Positions 32,441-41,998 of a DNA stretch of 60,602 bases are shown here, one piece after another. This DNA is from Bacillota bacterium (GTDB taxonomy: Bacteria; Bacillota; UBA4882; UBA8346): contig JAEZFP010000035.1 in assembly GCA_023417475.1 (NCBI GenBank), positions 1 through 60,602 on the forward strand. The letters are read 5' to 3'. The notes beneath the pieces are model-generated. The model was not told the origin of the DNA and did not search any database. It saw only the letters and a list, made by a program, of their open reading frames with translations. The position numbers and the translations under genes are program-made. The number at the start of each line of letters is the position of its first letter. The first letter of the stretch is position 1.

Positions 32441-35400
32441 ATGGACAATTCGGTGAACAAATGGCGGTTAAATCGCGCCGGTCTTTTGAATTATTGGTAT
32501 TATGACGATGAGGAATTCCAATTTGCCGATGGACGGCTATTGCTACGGGGAAATAACGGGTCCGGGAAGTCGGTTACCATGCAAAGTTTGATCACCGTGC
32601 TGTTGGACGGGGTAAAAAGCCCGGATCGTTTGGATAGTTTCGGTTCAAGATCACGGCGAATTGAAGATTATCTGTTGGGTGAGAAAGAGATTGTCAATCG
32701 CGACGAACGGACAGGTTACTTATATCTGGAGTATAAACGGGAACTGACCGAGCAATATTTGACCACGGGGATTGGACTGCAGGCCCGGCGGAGCGGCAGC
32801 TTGGATTTTTGGGGTTTTGCGGTCACCGATAATCGTCGAATTGCGATTGATCTGCTACTATATAAACCGGAGATCAATCCAGACGACGGTTCCGAGCAAC
32901 GGATTCCGCTCTCGCGCGGCGAATTGGAACGGACCATCGGCGGTGGCGGGATCGTCGTTCGCACGCAAAAAGAATATATGGATTTGGTCAACCGTTATAT
33001 TTTTGGTTTTGATACGATCGAACAATATCAAGAACTGATGAAGCTTTTGATTCAGTTGCGTAGTCCAAAATTGTCGAAAGATTTTAAACCCAGCGTAATT
33101 TATGAAATATTGAACGAGTCGTTGCCGTCGTTGTCCGACGAGGAATTGCGCCCGCTTTCCGAGACGATTGAAAGTATGGAACGGACCAAACTGCAGCTTG
33201 AACAGTTGGAACGGGACAACCAGGCTTTGGGACGGTTATGTCGTCAGTACGACCTCTATAACGCCTTTGTATTGTCGGAAAAGGCGGAATTAACCCAAAA
33301 GGCCAAACAACGGTTGACGCGTTTGGAACGGGAGAATGACGAGTTAATTCAGGAAGTCGCGGCGCGGCAAAAACTTTTTGAAGCCGAGCAACGCCGGCAG
33401 AGCGATTTAGAGCGGGAATTGGCAGTGTTGCAGCAGGAAAAAGTGGAGTTGGAGCAGCACGATGTCTTCCGCGCCGAACAGCAAAGGCAGGACCGGGAAC
33501 GGCAACTGGAGCGGCGGCTCATTTCGCGCGGCGATAAAGATAAGCAACTGACAGTGAAAAAACGGCGGGAATATGAAGAACGGCAATTAGTCGGTCAGTA
33601 TGAGACGCAAATGGCAGTCCGGCAAAACCAAATGGAAACTTATTTGCAAGAATTGACCGCTGGCGCTGACGTAGCCGGTTTTGACGGACATGCCCCGTTG
33701 GCGCAGGCGTTTGTGGAGCGTAATCCAGTGTCGGCGTTTCCGGTTTGGCGACAAAACGCCAAGCAACATGCGGAAAAAATTGAAAACGTGTTGGAAGTAT
33801 TGCGGCGACAGGCGGAAAATCGGCAACTTCGCGAACGGATTGAACAAGACTTAGGAGAAGAACGACGCCTGTTGGATGAGCGCCGCGCGGAACATCGCCG
33901 ATTAGAACAGCGGTTTAGTGATTGTCGCGATCAATTGCTGGCGGATTTTTATCAGTGGCGGCAACACCATTTGGATGTGTTGCCATTGGAACAGGACGAA
34001 ATGCGTCAGGTAGCCCAAGCGGTGCAAGGGTTGTATGAAGGACGCGTTTGGGATGATGTGCAAGCGCCGGTTGAGGCGGCGTATGGCCGGCGGGTCACCT
34101 TAATTAACCAGGAGCTTGGACTGGCGAACGCAAAGCTAAAACAATTGGAGACCGAGGAAGAAATTATAACCCGCGAACTTGCGGAATGGTGGGATAAAAA
34201 AGATCCCGAACCGGACCGGCTGACGGACAATCAATTGAGCCGCGACTTGCTTGCGGAACGCAATATTCCCTTTGTTCCGCTTTATGCGGCGGTTGAGTTT
34301 CAGCCGCAAATTTCCCCGGAGCAACGGGAACGCATTGAAGCCGCCTTAACCGAACTGGGATTGCTGGATGCGCTGATTGTCCCCGGAAATCAGTTGTCCG
34401 GCATTCCAACGGACGAAGCCTATGGCGTGGTAATTCATGCCAATCCGCAGCTTCTGACGACGACTTTAGCGGATTATCTATACCCAACGCCAATGGCTCG
34501 GCCGGGAGTCACTGCGGCGGATATTGATGCAGCGCTTCGCAGCATTTTGGTAAATGAGCGGACCGACTGGACGAAACCGTGGGAGGACGGGGAAACTTGT
34601 CCCGTTTTAAATGTCTGCGATGGAGTTTACCGGAGCGGCGTGTTGAGCGGGCGAGCGCCGCGACGTCCGGCTGCGGTATATATCGGGCAACAGGCGCGTC
34701 AGCAATACCGGAGCGCGCAGATTTCCCGATTGGAGCACGCCTTGGCCGAACTGGGACAAGCGCAGGAAGATCTTTACGCCGGCTGTGCCGAACTACGGCG
34801 ACAACTTGAGCAAGTGCGGCAAGCGAGAGCGGAATTTCTTGAGGAAAGAGAAATTCGGGAGATTGTTCATGCTAAGCAAGCGGTATGGTCCGAGATTGGC
34901 CGGCAAGAGCAACGGGTTGAACAGGTTGATATCCGTTTGCGGGAGGTCGCCGGTCAGTTGCAAGCCCTACGCGAACAGTTACAGCGAGTTAGTATTGGGC
35001 TGAAACTCCCTGTTAACGAAGGCGATTATTTGGCGGCGCGGCAAGCGATGACTGAATATCAGCGCGTCCTGCACGAATTGGAATTGGACTGGCGTGACTA
35101 TGAAAACCAGCAACTTAATGCCGACCAATGCCGGGAACGCTTGATTGAGCTTAGTTCCGATGTGGACGGGTTAAAGGGTGAACTTTTGCTGCTGGACGAT
35201 CAAATTGAGGGAATAAGACTGGAGATTACGCAGATTAACAGTCGTTTGCGGGAAATGGGCGCGGAAGAACTGCGGGATCGCGTCCGCCGTGTTGCCCAGC
35301 GATTGGAGGAGATCCCGGGCGAGAGCAGAACCGCAACGCAGACGGCAACTCGCTATGAAACGGCGAATAAAGCGGCTGCCGAACAACTGGAACAATTGAC

Positions 35401-36670
35401 GGCGAAGATTGCATTTTATGGACAACTGAGTCAATGCTGGCAGCAGGTGCTCGATAACGAACTGCGATTGGGATTGGTCTATCCGCAACATCAACCTTTG
35501 CCGGGATTGTCCGCGATCCTACAACAACAAGAGAAGTTGCTTAAACAAGATAAGTTGGATCGGATGAGTGTCACGGAGCGTTTGGTCAAAAGCTTCCACA
35601 TGGAAAACAATGTATTGATGGAATACCGGATGCGACTAGAGCCGGTTGGGGTTCATTGGGCAAACTTGCCGCAACCGCTGGAAACGCTTGACCTTGATGG
35701 CAGTCTTGCCGGCGAACTGGATAAATTGCAGGAAAAAGCGCAGCGGCAGATTATTACTTTAGATTATGAAGGACAGCGGCAAAGTCCCTATCAGATCCAG
35801 ACGTTATTACAGGCGGCCATCACCGAGCAAGCCGCCATGTTATCTGAGCAAGATAAAGAACTGTATGAAGAGGTGATTATGAACAGTATTGGCCGGATTA
35901 TCAGCCGACGGATTCAGGCCGCCCAAATCTGGGTGGCGGAGATGAATAAGCTGATGGGACAGCGGGATACGTCCAGCGGTCTCAAGTTTCGGCTGGAATG
36001 GAAAGCCCGCCTAGCAGATCATGAGGAAGCATTGGACACGCAGGACTTAGTGCGGTTGCTCCATGCCGATCCGGCGTTATTGCGGGACGCGGATCTGCAA
36101 AAGATCGTTCGTCATTTTCAGCTGCGGATTGAAAATGCGAAACGAGCGAGTGAAACTGTTTCCGGCGTTGAGAATGCAGTCACCTTTCAACGGGCTGTCC
36201 GGGAAGTGTTGGATTACCGGCTCTGGTTTCAGTTTAAACTCTTTTACGAACAGTCCGGAGTTGCCTGGCGCGAGATGACCGATAAAATGTTCTTCCGTTT
36301 CAGCGGGGGTGAAAAAGCGATGGCGATGTACATTCCCTTGCTCTCAGCGGCATACTCCCGTTATCAGGAAGCGCGTCCGGATGCTCCCTATATCATTACT
36401 TTGGATGAAGCGTTTGCCGGAGTGGATGAAAACAATATCCGCGACACTTTCGGTTTAGTGGAGCAGTTGGGTTTTAACTATATTATGAATTCGCAGGCGT
36501 TATGGGGTGACTATGACGTGGTGCCGGCATTGGCAATTTGTGAATTGATCCGCCCCAAAAACGCGCCCTATGTTTCAGTGGTTCGCTATGTTTGGAATGG
36601 GCGGGTTCGAGCGTTGGTCGCCGCAGACGAACCGGACGCATTGGTTGCGGCGACTCGCGAGGATGGCTAG
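32441..36670 (+). CDS. jetC: Wadjet type I SMC-like ATPase JetC (TIGR02680)
   Basis: A 1409-residue MukB-like SMC protein. Head motifs: Walker A GNNGSGKS at residues 37-44, signature FSGGEKAMAMYIPLL near 1286-1300, Walker B IITLDEAFAGVDENN near 1318-1332. Between them are two long coiled-coil arms rich in Glu, Gln and Arg (about 230-500 and 730-1080) joined by a hinge-like globular region (about 560-710). The ATPase drives DNA loop extrusion in the JetABC complex. AAAGGATG lies upstream of the ATG. The next gene begins 1 nt after its stop. Full length and intact motifs indicate a working gene. Confidence 0.95.
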   Translation: MDNSVNKWRLNRAGLLNYWYYDDEEFQFADGRLLLRGNNGSGKSVTMQSLITVLLDGVKSPDRLDSFGSRSRRIEDYLLGEKEIVNRDERTGYLYLEYKRELTEQYLTTGIGLQARRSGSLDFWGFAVTDNRRIAIDLLLYKPEINPDDGSEQRIPLSRGELERTIGGGGIVVRTQKEYMDLVNRYIFGFDTIEQYQELMKLLIQLRSPKLSKDFKPSVIYEILNESLPSLSDEELRPLSETIESMERTKLQLEQLERDNQALGRLCRQYDLYNAFVLSEKAELTQKAKQRLTRLERENDELIQEVAARQKLFEAEQRRQSDLERELAVLQQEKVELEQHDVFRAEQQRQDRERQLERRLISRGDKDKQLTVKKRREYEERQLVGQYETQMAVRQNQMETYLQELTAGADVAGFDGHAPLAQAFVERNPVSAFPVWRQNAKQHAEKIENVLEVLRRQAENRQLRERIEQDLGEERRLLDERRAEHRRLEQRFSDCRDQLLADFYQWRQHHLDVLPLEQDEMRQVAQAVQGLYEGRVWDDVQAPVEAAYGRRVTLINQELGLANAKLKQLETEEEIITRELAEWWDKKDPEPDRLTDNQLSRDLLAERNIPFVPLYAAVEFQPQISPEQRERIEAALTELGLLDALIVPGNQLSGIPTDEAYGVVIHANPQLLTTTLADYLYPTPMARPGVTAADIDAALRSILVNERTDWTKPWEDGETCPVLNVCDGVYRSGVLSGRAPRRPAAVYIGQQARQQYRSAQISRLEHALAELGQAQEDLYAGCAELRRQLEQVRQARAEFLEEREIREIVHAKQAVWSEIGRQEQRVEQVDIRLREVAGQLQALREQLQRVSIGLKLPVNEGDYLAARQAMTEYQRVLHELELDWRDYENQQLNADQCRERLIELSSDVDGLKGELLLLDDQIEGIRLEITQINSRLREMGAEELRDRVRRVAQRLEEIPGESRTATQTATRYETANKAAAEQLEQLTAKIAFYGQLSQCWQQVLDNELRLGLVYPQHQPLPGLSAILQQQEKLLKQDKLDRMSVTERLVKSFHMENNVLMEYRMRLEPVGVHWANLPQPLETLDLDGSLAGELDKLQEKAQRQIITLDYEGQRQSPYQIQTLLQAAITEQAAMLSEQDKELYEEVIMNSIGRIISRRIQAAQIWVAEMNKLMGQRDTSSGLKFRLEWKARLADHEEALDTQDLVRLLHADPALLRDADLQKIVRHFQLRIENAKRASETVSGVENAVTFQRAVREVLDYRLWFQFKLFYEQSGVAWREMTDKMFFRFSGGEKAMAMYIPLLSAAYSRYQEARPDAPYIITLDEAFAGVDENNIRDTFGLVEQLGFNYIMNSQALWGDYDVVPALAICELIRPKNAPYVSVVRYVWNGRVRALVAADEPDALVAATREDG

Positions 36671-36671
36671 T

Positions 36672-38039
36672 ATGACGCAAACAGCGGCGTTGTTGCAGGA
36701 AGCACTAATTTATTTCCGTTCCCGACCCGGCTTGGCTCGATTATTGGAAGCATTGGTCGCAAAGTATCGTAAATTAGGCCGGCTGGGTGGAGTAATTGTA
36801 CTGGAAGCTGTGACCGCTGAAGAGCGAATCGCTTTGGAAGCATTTTTCCGCCGGCGTTTCGGGGGGAACGATCGCCTACGGGTTTCGGCGACACAATTCG
36901 CACAAGCCTTGGACGAAACTCGTTTTGGCTCTTTAGAACCGCTGGATATACTCACTGCCTGGCATGATGGCGAGTTGCTTACCTGTCAAGCCGAACGCGA
37001 CCGTCTCGAAACGATGCGCCTTACTACAATCCGGCAACTACTGGCGGAGTTTCCGGCCCCGTTCTGTCAGGCGTGGCTGCAAGCGGCTTTGGCCCAAGAC
37101 CCGGCCACGCGCCAAATCCAACGTATTCTCGCGAAGCGGGCGGATATTGATCGAATCGTTATTCCGGTATTGAACGCACTAACCAATTTACCACAAGAAT
37201 ATAAACGCTTGCCAGTGTTTTCCCGGAAAGTTTGCGGTGATCCGCACGGGTTGGATTTTGATCGTGATGCCGGTAAGCTATTTTTGGACGGGTTGCGGTA
37301 CCTCCGTGTTTACGCAGCCGGATCTAGCCGCAGCGACTCCGCGGGCGTCGAACCGCTTTCCGCCGTGGAGGAACGAAACGAACTATTATACCATTTCAAA
37401 CTGCTTCGCGATGATTTACTAAACTTTGCCACCTGTTACGGTTTTGCCGCTTATCGCGAGCGAGGGGAAATTCCATACTGGCGGATGGCGGCTATAGCCG
37501 GCGCACCGTTAAATGTGCCGCTGCGCGAGATAATCCAAGTCGCCGCCTTGCGCCCGATTGGTGAAGCGGAACCGGCGCAGTTGGAACCGCTCGACTATGA
37601 TGTGTTTATTGTGGAAAATTCGGGAGTCTTCACGGCATTGTTGGACGCATGCGCTGCTTGTCAACCCCAGCTTGTCTGTTTGCACGGTCAATTTAAGTTG
37701 GCGTCTTGGGCGTTATTGGACCGTTTGGCCCAGAGCGGGGCGGTTTTTCATTATGCGGGCGACTTTGACCCGGAAGGCTTACAGATGGCGGCGAAACTAC
37801 TGCGGCGTTATCCCGGCCGGGCTGCGTTGTGGCGGATGGCGGTAACGGATTACCTGCGGGCGTTGCCGTCGGTCGCCATCAATCAAGTCCGCCTTAAAAA
37901 GCTGGCTTCGCTGCAAACGCCGGAGCTGGATCCCTTGGCGGAATTAATCGCCGCAAAAGGCTTGGTCGCGTATCAAGAAGGGATTTTAGATTTGCTAGCG
38001 GAGGATATTCAACAGTGGGGTAAAAAAGGGGCTCATTGA
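36672..38039 (+). CDS. jetD: Wadjet type I nuclease JetD (TIGR02679, toprim)
   Basis: A 455-residue nuclease subunit. The C-terminal half carries the toprim-like acidic residues: Glu in FIVENSGVFTALLDA (about 313-327) and the DxD of HYAGDFDPEGLQMAAKLL (about 360-377), related to Spo11/topoisomerase VI A subunits. The N-terminal half is the helical domain typical of TIGR02679 (DUF3323/DUF2399 region). JetD cuts plasmid DNA after activation by JetABC. The ATG at 36672 has GAGG at an 8-10 bp distance; the in-frame ATG 36663 overlapping the jetC stop lacks one. It ends the operon. Confidence 0.93.
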   Translation: MTQTAALLQEALIYFRSRPGLARLLEALVAKYRKLGRLGGVIVLEAVTAEERIALEAFFRRRFGGNDRLRVSATQFAQALDETRFGSLEPLDILTAWHDGELLTCQAERDRLETMRLTTIRQLLAEFPAPFCQAWLQAALAQDPATRQIQRILAKRADIDRIVIPVLNALTNLPQEYKRLPVFSRKVCGDPHGLDFDRDAGKLFLDGLRYLRVYAAGSSRSDSAGVEPLSAVEERNELLYHFKLLRDDLLNFATCYGFAAYRERGEIPYWRMAAIAGAPLNVPLREIIQVAALRPIGEAEPAQLEPLDYDVFIVENSGVFTALLDACAACQPQLVCLHGQFKLASWALLDRLAQSGAVFHYAGDFDPEGLQMAAKLLRRYPGRAALWRMAVTDYLRALPSVAINQVRLKKLASLQTPELDPLAELIAAKGLVAYQEGILDLLAEDIQQWGKKGAH

Positions 38040-38070
38040 TTGGGAATTGCGGAAATTCCGGATTTGCGTC

Positions 38071-38106
38071 GGGACGAATTCAAAGCTTTTTTGAATTCGT
38101 CCCGTA
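38071..38106. terminator. Terminator hairpin after jetD
   Basis: GGGACGAATTCAA (38071-38083) pairs with TTGAATTCGTCCC (38091-38103). It lies between the convergent jetD and MATE genes and likely serves both. Confidence 0.75.
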
Positions 38107-38127
38107 TTTATCCCCGCTGGGTTTGGG

Positions 38128-39525
38128 TTACTCCTCCGCCAGCGCCGGTTCGCCGACCGCTTGTTTCATCCGGTGGGTCAAATTATTGATCCATTTTCCG
38201 GAACGCAGTCGCCAGATGCCAAAGAAGAGTTTGAAGAACTCCTCCGACGCCGCCAGCAGATAGACTTGTTGGGGCGGCAGGCGCCAAACCAGTCCGGCCA
38301 GGAAAGCCAACGGAACGGCGATCAACCACAATCCGGCCGTGTCCAGGAACAAACTGAATTTGGTGTCGCCGCCACTGCGTAGGATGCCAACGACGCATAA
38401 CAAGTTGAAGACGCGGATCGGGATGGTCATGGCGAAGATGGTCATGACCCAACCGGCGGTCTGGACGACCTGAGCCGAGACATGATAAAACGTTATAATC
38501 GGTCCGATAGCGAGCAAAACCAGGGAACCCATCAACACGCCGACCAACGGACCAAGGACTGAAAAACGTTTGGCGTAGTCGAACGCCACCGCTTCCTGAC
38601 CCGCTCCGATTTTATTCCCGATCATCACGGCGCAGGCTTGGGCCATACCGAAGAAAAGCACCATTGCAATGCGCTCTACGGTTGAACTGATGTTAATCGC
38701 GGCAATAATATCGGTCCCCATATGCGCATAAACTACAGCAAACATTGTCATTCCGAAAGACCAAAGCGACTCGTTGCCGATCACCGGCAAGGCGGTTTGG
38801 AAGAAACGTTTGACAAACTCCTTGGGAAGATCGAACATCTCCCGGAACTTGGCGGCCGGCACCATCCGGTTGCGGTAGACTACCGTTAAAATGATCGCCA
38901 ACTCAACCGTACGGGCAATCAAGGTGGCTAGGGCCGAACCGGCGACTTCCAGCCGGGGAAAACCCCATAGTCCGTAAATGAACGCGTAATTTAGCAATGA
39001 GTTCAGACCAAAAGCGATTAGGCTGACCTTTACCGGAAGCATCACCTGTCCGATGCTGCGCAGGACGAAGGCGTAACAGAAACTGACCGCATTGAAGAGA
39101 TAACTGAAGGAGATAATCCGCAAATACCGGCTTCCCTGGGCAATAACCGCCGGATCGTTGGAGTACAACCGCAATACTTGACCGGGCAAAAAACAAGCGA
39201 TAATAAAAAAGAGCAGCGCAACGCCGAACCCGGCGAGGAGCCCGATCCCTAAAACCCGACGAATATTCGCCACATCTTTTTGCCCCCAGAATTGCGCGGT
39301 GAAAATGGCCGAACCGCTGTAAACTCCGAACAAAATGATGTTAAATAAAAAAAAGACCTGGTTAGCCAGGCCGACTGCCGCGATTGCAGTAGCTCCCAAC
39401 TGGCCGATGATGATCGTGTCCACCATATTGAGGGAGGATGTAATAAAGTTTTGCGCCGCGATCGGCAACGCCAAACTGAGTAATGGTCCGTAAAACGCTT
39501 TATCCTTGAAGATTTTTTTTAACAT
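38128..39525 (-). CDS. MATE family efflux transporter
   Basis: A 465-residue 12-helix sodium- or proton-coupled multidrug exporter. The N-terminal half has LLSLALPIAAQNFITSSLNMVDTIIIGQLG and GLANQVFFLFNIILFGVYSG; the C-terminal half has NESLWSFGMTMFAVVYAHMGTDIIAAINISSTVERIAM and MIGNKIGAGQEAVAFDYAK, both typical of MATE (PF01554, twofold repeat). ATG 39525 is chosen because GAGGGA lies 10 bp upstream and the next residues lead into helix 1. It is transcribed towards the jet operon and divergently from mntH. The substrate cannot be predicted. Confidence 0.93.
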   Translation of the reverse strand: MLKKIFKDKAFYGPLLSLALPIAAQNFITSSLNMVDTIIIGQLGATAIAAVGLANQVFFLFNIILFGVYSGSAIFTAQFWGQKDVANIRRVLGIGLLAGFGVALLFFIIACFLPGQVLRLYSNDPAVIAQGSRYLRIISFSYLFNAVSFCYAFVLRSIGQVMLPVKVSLIAFGLNSLLNYAFIYGLWGFPRLEVAGSALATLIARTVELAIILTVVYRNRMVPAAKFREMFDLPKEFVKRFFQTALPVIGNESLWSFGMTMFAVVYAHMGTDIIAAINISSTVERIAMVLFFGMAQACAVMIGNKIGAGQEAVAFDYAKRFSVLGPLVGVLMGSLVLLAIGPIITFYHVSAQVVQTAGWVMTIFAMTIPIRVFNLLCVVGILRSGGDTKFSLFLDTAGLWLIAVPLAFLAGLVWRLPPQQVYLLAASEEFFKLFFGIWRLRSGKWINNLTHRMKQAVGEPALAEE

Positions 39526-39721
39526 GAAAGTTAAATCCCTCTTGTATTTTGTATTCAAAACGCGGCGACAGTAATCCGTCAAACCGGAACGCTCATTGCC
39601 CATTGTACTATAGATCAGAGATTTCGTAAACTGGGGCGCCGATTTTTGCTAATTCCGTTTTGGCATTGCGAATCGCCCGTGGCGGCGCCGGTGCAACTTT
39701 TGGTTAAATTAGTTTGGGTGC

Positions 39722-39750
39722 TTGACGGGGCGGGACGTTTTGTTGATAAT
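39722..39750 (+). promoter_or_regulatory. Promoter of the Nramp gene
   Basis: TTGACG (39722-39727), a 17-bp spacer and GATAAT (39745-39750) lie 51 bp upstream of the Nramp start codon. Confidence 0.75.
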
Positions 39751-39801
39751 AAAAGGTAATTACTTAATCAAATCAATCGTAGCTGACGGGAGAATCCAAC
39801 G

Positions 39802-41058
39802 ATGGTCTGGGGTAAATTGTTTGGGAAAGAACACCGGCCACGCTTTATGGCCTTGGAGATCTGGAAGTATATCGGTCCGGGATTATTAGTGACGGTGGGA
39901 TTTATCGATCCCGGCAATTGGGCGTCCAACGTGGCGGCGGGGGCGGATTACGGTTACAGTTTGTTATGGATGGTCACCCTATCGACCGTGATGCTGATCA
40001 TCCTGCAGCATAACGCCGCCCATCTTGGAATTGCCACGGGATATTGCCTGTCCGAGGCGGCGGCGATTTACACCCGCCCCTGGGTCGCCTGGTTGACTTT
40101 GGGATCGGCGATGTTGGCCAGTTCCTTTACGACCTTGGCGGAGATCCTGGGCGCCGCCATCGCCTTACAGATGCTCTTCGGCATCCCGATTAAGGTTGGG
40201 GCGGTGATGGTGGCAATCCTAATCAGCGCGTTGCTTTTCGCCAATTCGTATCAGCGTTTGGAGCGCTGGATCATCGGGTTTGTCTCATTGATCGGACTTT
40301 CATTCATCTTTGAGTTGAGTTTGGTCCGGATCGACTGGCCGGCGGCGCTGACCAGCTGGGTCACGCCGAGTTTCCCCCAAGGATCGCTGCCGATCATCAT
40401 GAGCGTCCTGGGCGCGGTGGTAATGCCCCATAATTTATACCTTCATTCCGAGATCATCCAAAGCCGGCAATGGAATCTCCAGGACGAAACGATCATCCGG
40501 CATCAATTGAAATATGAGTTTTACGATACGTTGATCTCGATGGTCATCGGCTGGGCGATCAATAGCGCGATGATCTTGCTGGCGGCGGCGACCTTCTTTC
40601 AACTGGGGGCGCATGTCAATCAACTGGAACAAGCCCAAAGCATGCTTAAACCGTTACTAGGCAATGCGGCGGCGGTTGTTTTTGCCTTGGCGTTGCTGAT
40701 GGCCGGCTTGTCATCCAGTGTCACGGCCGGCATCGCCGGCGGCAGCATTTTTGCCGGTTTGTATCGCGAACCCTACGACATTCACGACAATCACAGCCGT
40801 TGGGGCGTGGGGATCACCATCGGCGTGGCGCTGGCTTTTATCTTTTTTGTTAAAGACGCATTTCAAGGTTTGATCGTCTCGCAGATGCTCTTAAGTATTC
40901 AGTTACCGATCACAATTTTTCTCCAGATCTATCTGACCTCCTCTCCGAAGGTGATGGGGAAATACGTTAACAGCGGATTAGACCGGATCGCGTTATGGGC
41001 AATCGGAATCGTGGTGACAATTTTGAATTTGATGTTGTTTTGGAGTTATATTCGGTAA
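39802..41058 (+). CDS. mntH: Nramp family divalent metal transporter
   Basis: A 418-residue membrane protein with about 11 helices. The two metal-binding motifs of the Nramp family are intact: DPGN in helix 1 (GFIDPGNWASN, about residue 36-39) and MPHN in helix 6 (GAVVMPHNLYLHS, about 212-215). These select Mn2+ and Fe2+ over Mg2+ in canonical members, so manganese uptake is the best prediction. CGGGAG precedes the ATG. It has its own promoter and terminator. I see no obvious MntR or Fur box. Confidence 0.92.
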   Translation: MVWGKLFGKEHRPRFMALEIWKYIGPGLLVTVGFIDPGNWASNVAAGADYGYSLLWMVTLSTVMLIILQHNAAHLGIATGYCLSEAAAIYTRPWVAWLTLGSAMLASSFTTLAEILGAAIALQMLFGIPIKVGAVMVAILISALLFANSYQRLERWIIGFVSLIGLSFIFELSLVRIDWPAALTSWVTPSFPQGSLPIIMSVLGAVVMPHNLYLHSEIIQSRQWNLQDETIIRHQLKYEFYDTLISMVIGWAINSAMILLAAATFFQLGAHVNQLEQAQSMLKPLLGNAAAVVFALALLMAGLSSSVTAGIAGGSIFAGLYREPYDIHDNHSRWGVGITIGVALAFIFFVKDAFQGLIVSQMLLSIQLPITIFLQIYLTSSPKVMGKYVNSGLDRIALWAIGIVVTILNLMLFWSYIR

Positions 41059-41085
41059 TCGTCTGACACAGCCAAATGTCAATGC

Positions 41086-41123
41086 GGGAGAGCGGGATCG
41101 GTGAAACCGTTCTCCCAGTTTTT
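41086..41123 (+). terminator. Terminator of mntH
   Basis: GGGAGAGCGG (41086-41095) pairs with CCGTTCTCCC (41107-41116), one mismatch, followed by AGTTTTT. Confidence 0.8.
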
Positions 41124-41180
41124 CGAGAGCCGCCTGGCGTTGGGACTCGTCACCGTCGGAATGAACGGCTGTAAATTTGT

Positions 41181-41196
41181 TTAATTATTTAATTAA
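41181..41196. promoter_or_regulatory. TetR operator-like site, copy A (imperfect)
   Basis: TTAATTAT directly followed by TTAATTAA. This is the same half-site as in copies B and C but with no spacer and one mismatch. It lies 107 bp upstream of the tetR start. Confidence 0.5.
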
Positions 41197-41232
41197 ATAT
41201 TTCGGCGATTGGCTGGACTTTGGGTTGTTATC

Positions 41233-41272
41233 GTAGTATATTTTAATTAATCGTTTAATTAAAATATACTAC
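41233..41272. promoter_or_regulatory. TetR operator, copy B: perfect 18-bp inverted repeat
   Basis: The arms at 41233-41250 and 41255-41272 are perfectly complementary with a TCGT centre. Their inner 8 bp are TTAATTAA on each side. The site ends 31 bp before the tetR start, so the promoter must overlap it. TetR regulators usually bind such palindromes to repress their own gene, and the recurrence of the core before hlyD supports this. Confidence 0.85.
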
Positions 41273-41303
41273 AATCAATTGAAACGATGAAGGAGAAGGA
41301 AAA

Positions 41304-41915
41304 ATGGCTGAAAAAGATGCGCGGCTTCGTTTGATTGAAGCGTCGTTACCGCTGTTTGCAACCAAAGGTTACGCGGCGGTTTCGTTCAAAGAGATCTCTG
41401 AGGCGGCCGGAGTCAACAGCGCGTTAATCAATTATTATTTTAAATCCAAGGAAGGCTTGTATGAAGCGGTATTGGAGGCACAATTCAGCCAGTTTCAAAA
41501 GTTGTTTCTGGAAACCGATTGGTTGCAGGTGGAACCACCCGAACGGATTCGCCGCTTTATCATGAATTTTGCGCAGTTGCACCGGACTAACCCCTATATC
41601 CGGCGTTTAATGACCAGCGAGCTTAATCATCCCAGTCCGTTCTTTGATGATTTCGCCAAACAAAAAATCAGTCGATTCAGCGGTTTATTGGTGCAAACGA
41701 TTCAGGAAGGGATCGCGAAAGGGCAATTTCGGGAAAATATCAACCCGACCCAAGCCGCCGCGATTATTATTGGAATGGTTAATTATTATTTTGTGGCGGA
41801 AAACATCGCCAAACTGCTGCTGCAAGGCGAATTTGTCGACGCCCATGATTCATTTGGCTTACAAGCCGTAATGATCTGTTTCGAAGGAATTCTAAATCCC
41901 GATTATCAAAAATAA
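41304..41915 (+). CDS. TetR/AcrR family transcriptional regulator
   Basis: A 203-residue repressor. The N-terminal helix-turn-helix (about 8-55) reads RLIEASLPLFATKGYAAVSFKEISEAAGVNSALINYYFKSKEGLYEAVL in the standard TetR pattern. The C-terminal ligand domain resembles the TetR_C group found with HlyD/ABC-2 exporters (CecR/YbiH-like). AAGGAGAAGGAA precedes the ATG. It lies directly upstream of, and on the same strand as, the exporter genes it probably controls; its own promoter and the hlyD promoter share the TTAATTAA-N4-TTAATTAA site. The inducer is unknown. Confidence 0.93.
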   Translation: MAEKDARLRLIEASLPLFATKGYAAVSFKEISEAAGVNSALINYYFKSKEGLYEAVLEAQFSQFQKLFLETDWLQVEPPERIRRFIMNFAQLHRTNPYIRRLMTSELNHPSPFFDDFAKQKISRFSGLLVQTIQEGIAKGQFRENINPTQAAAIIIGMVNYYFVAENIAKLLLQGEFVDAHDSFGLQAVMICFEGILNPDYQK

Positions 41916-41934
41916 AGTAATTTCAGATTGCGTT

Positions 41935-41954
41935 TTAATTAACTATTTAATTAA
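41935..41954. promoter_or_regulatory. TetR operator, copy C upstream of hlyD
   Basis: TTAATTAA (41935-41942), CTAT, TTAATTAA (41947-41954). The core matches copy B exactly with the same 4-nt spacer. It lies between tetR and the HlyD gene, 45 bp before the latter's start. Confidence 0.82.
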
Positions 41955-41998
41955 AGGACATTTAGATCGTAAATTCTACCCAACGGGAGGATTTGAAA

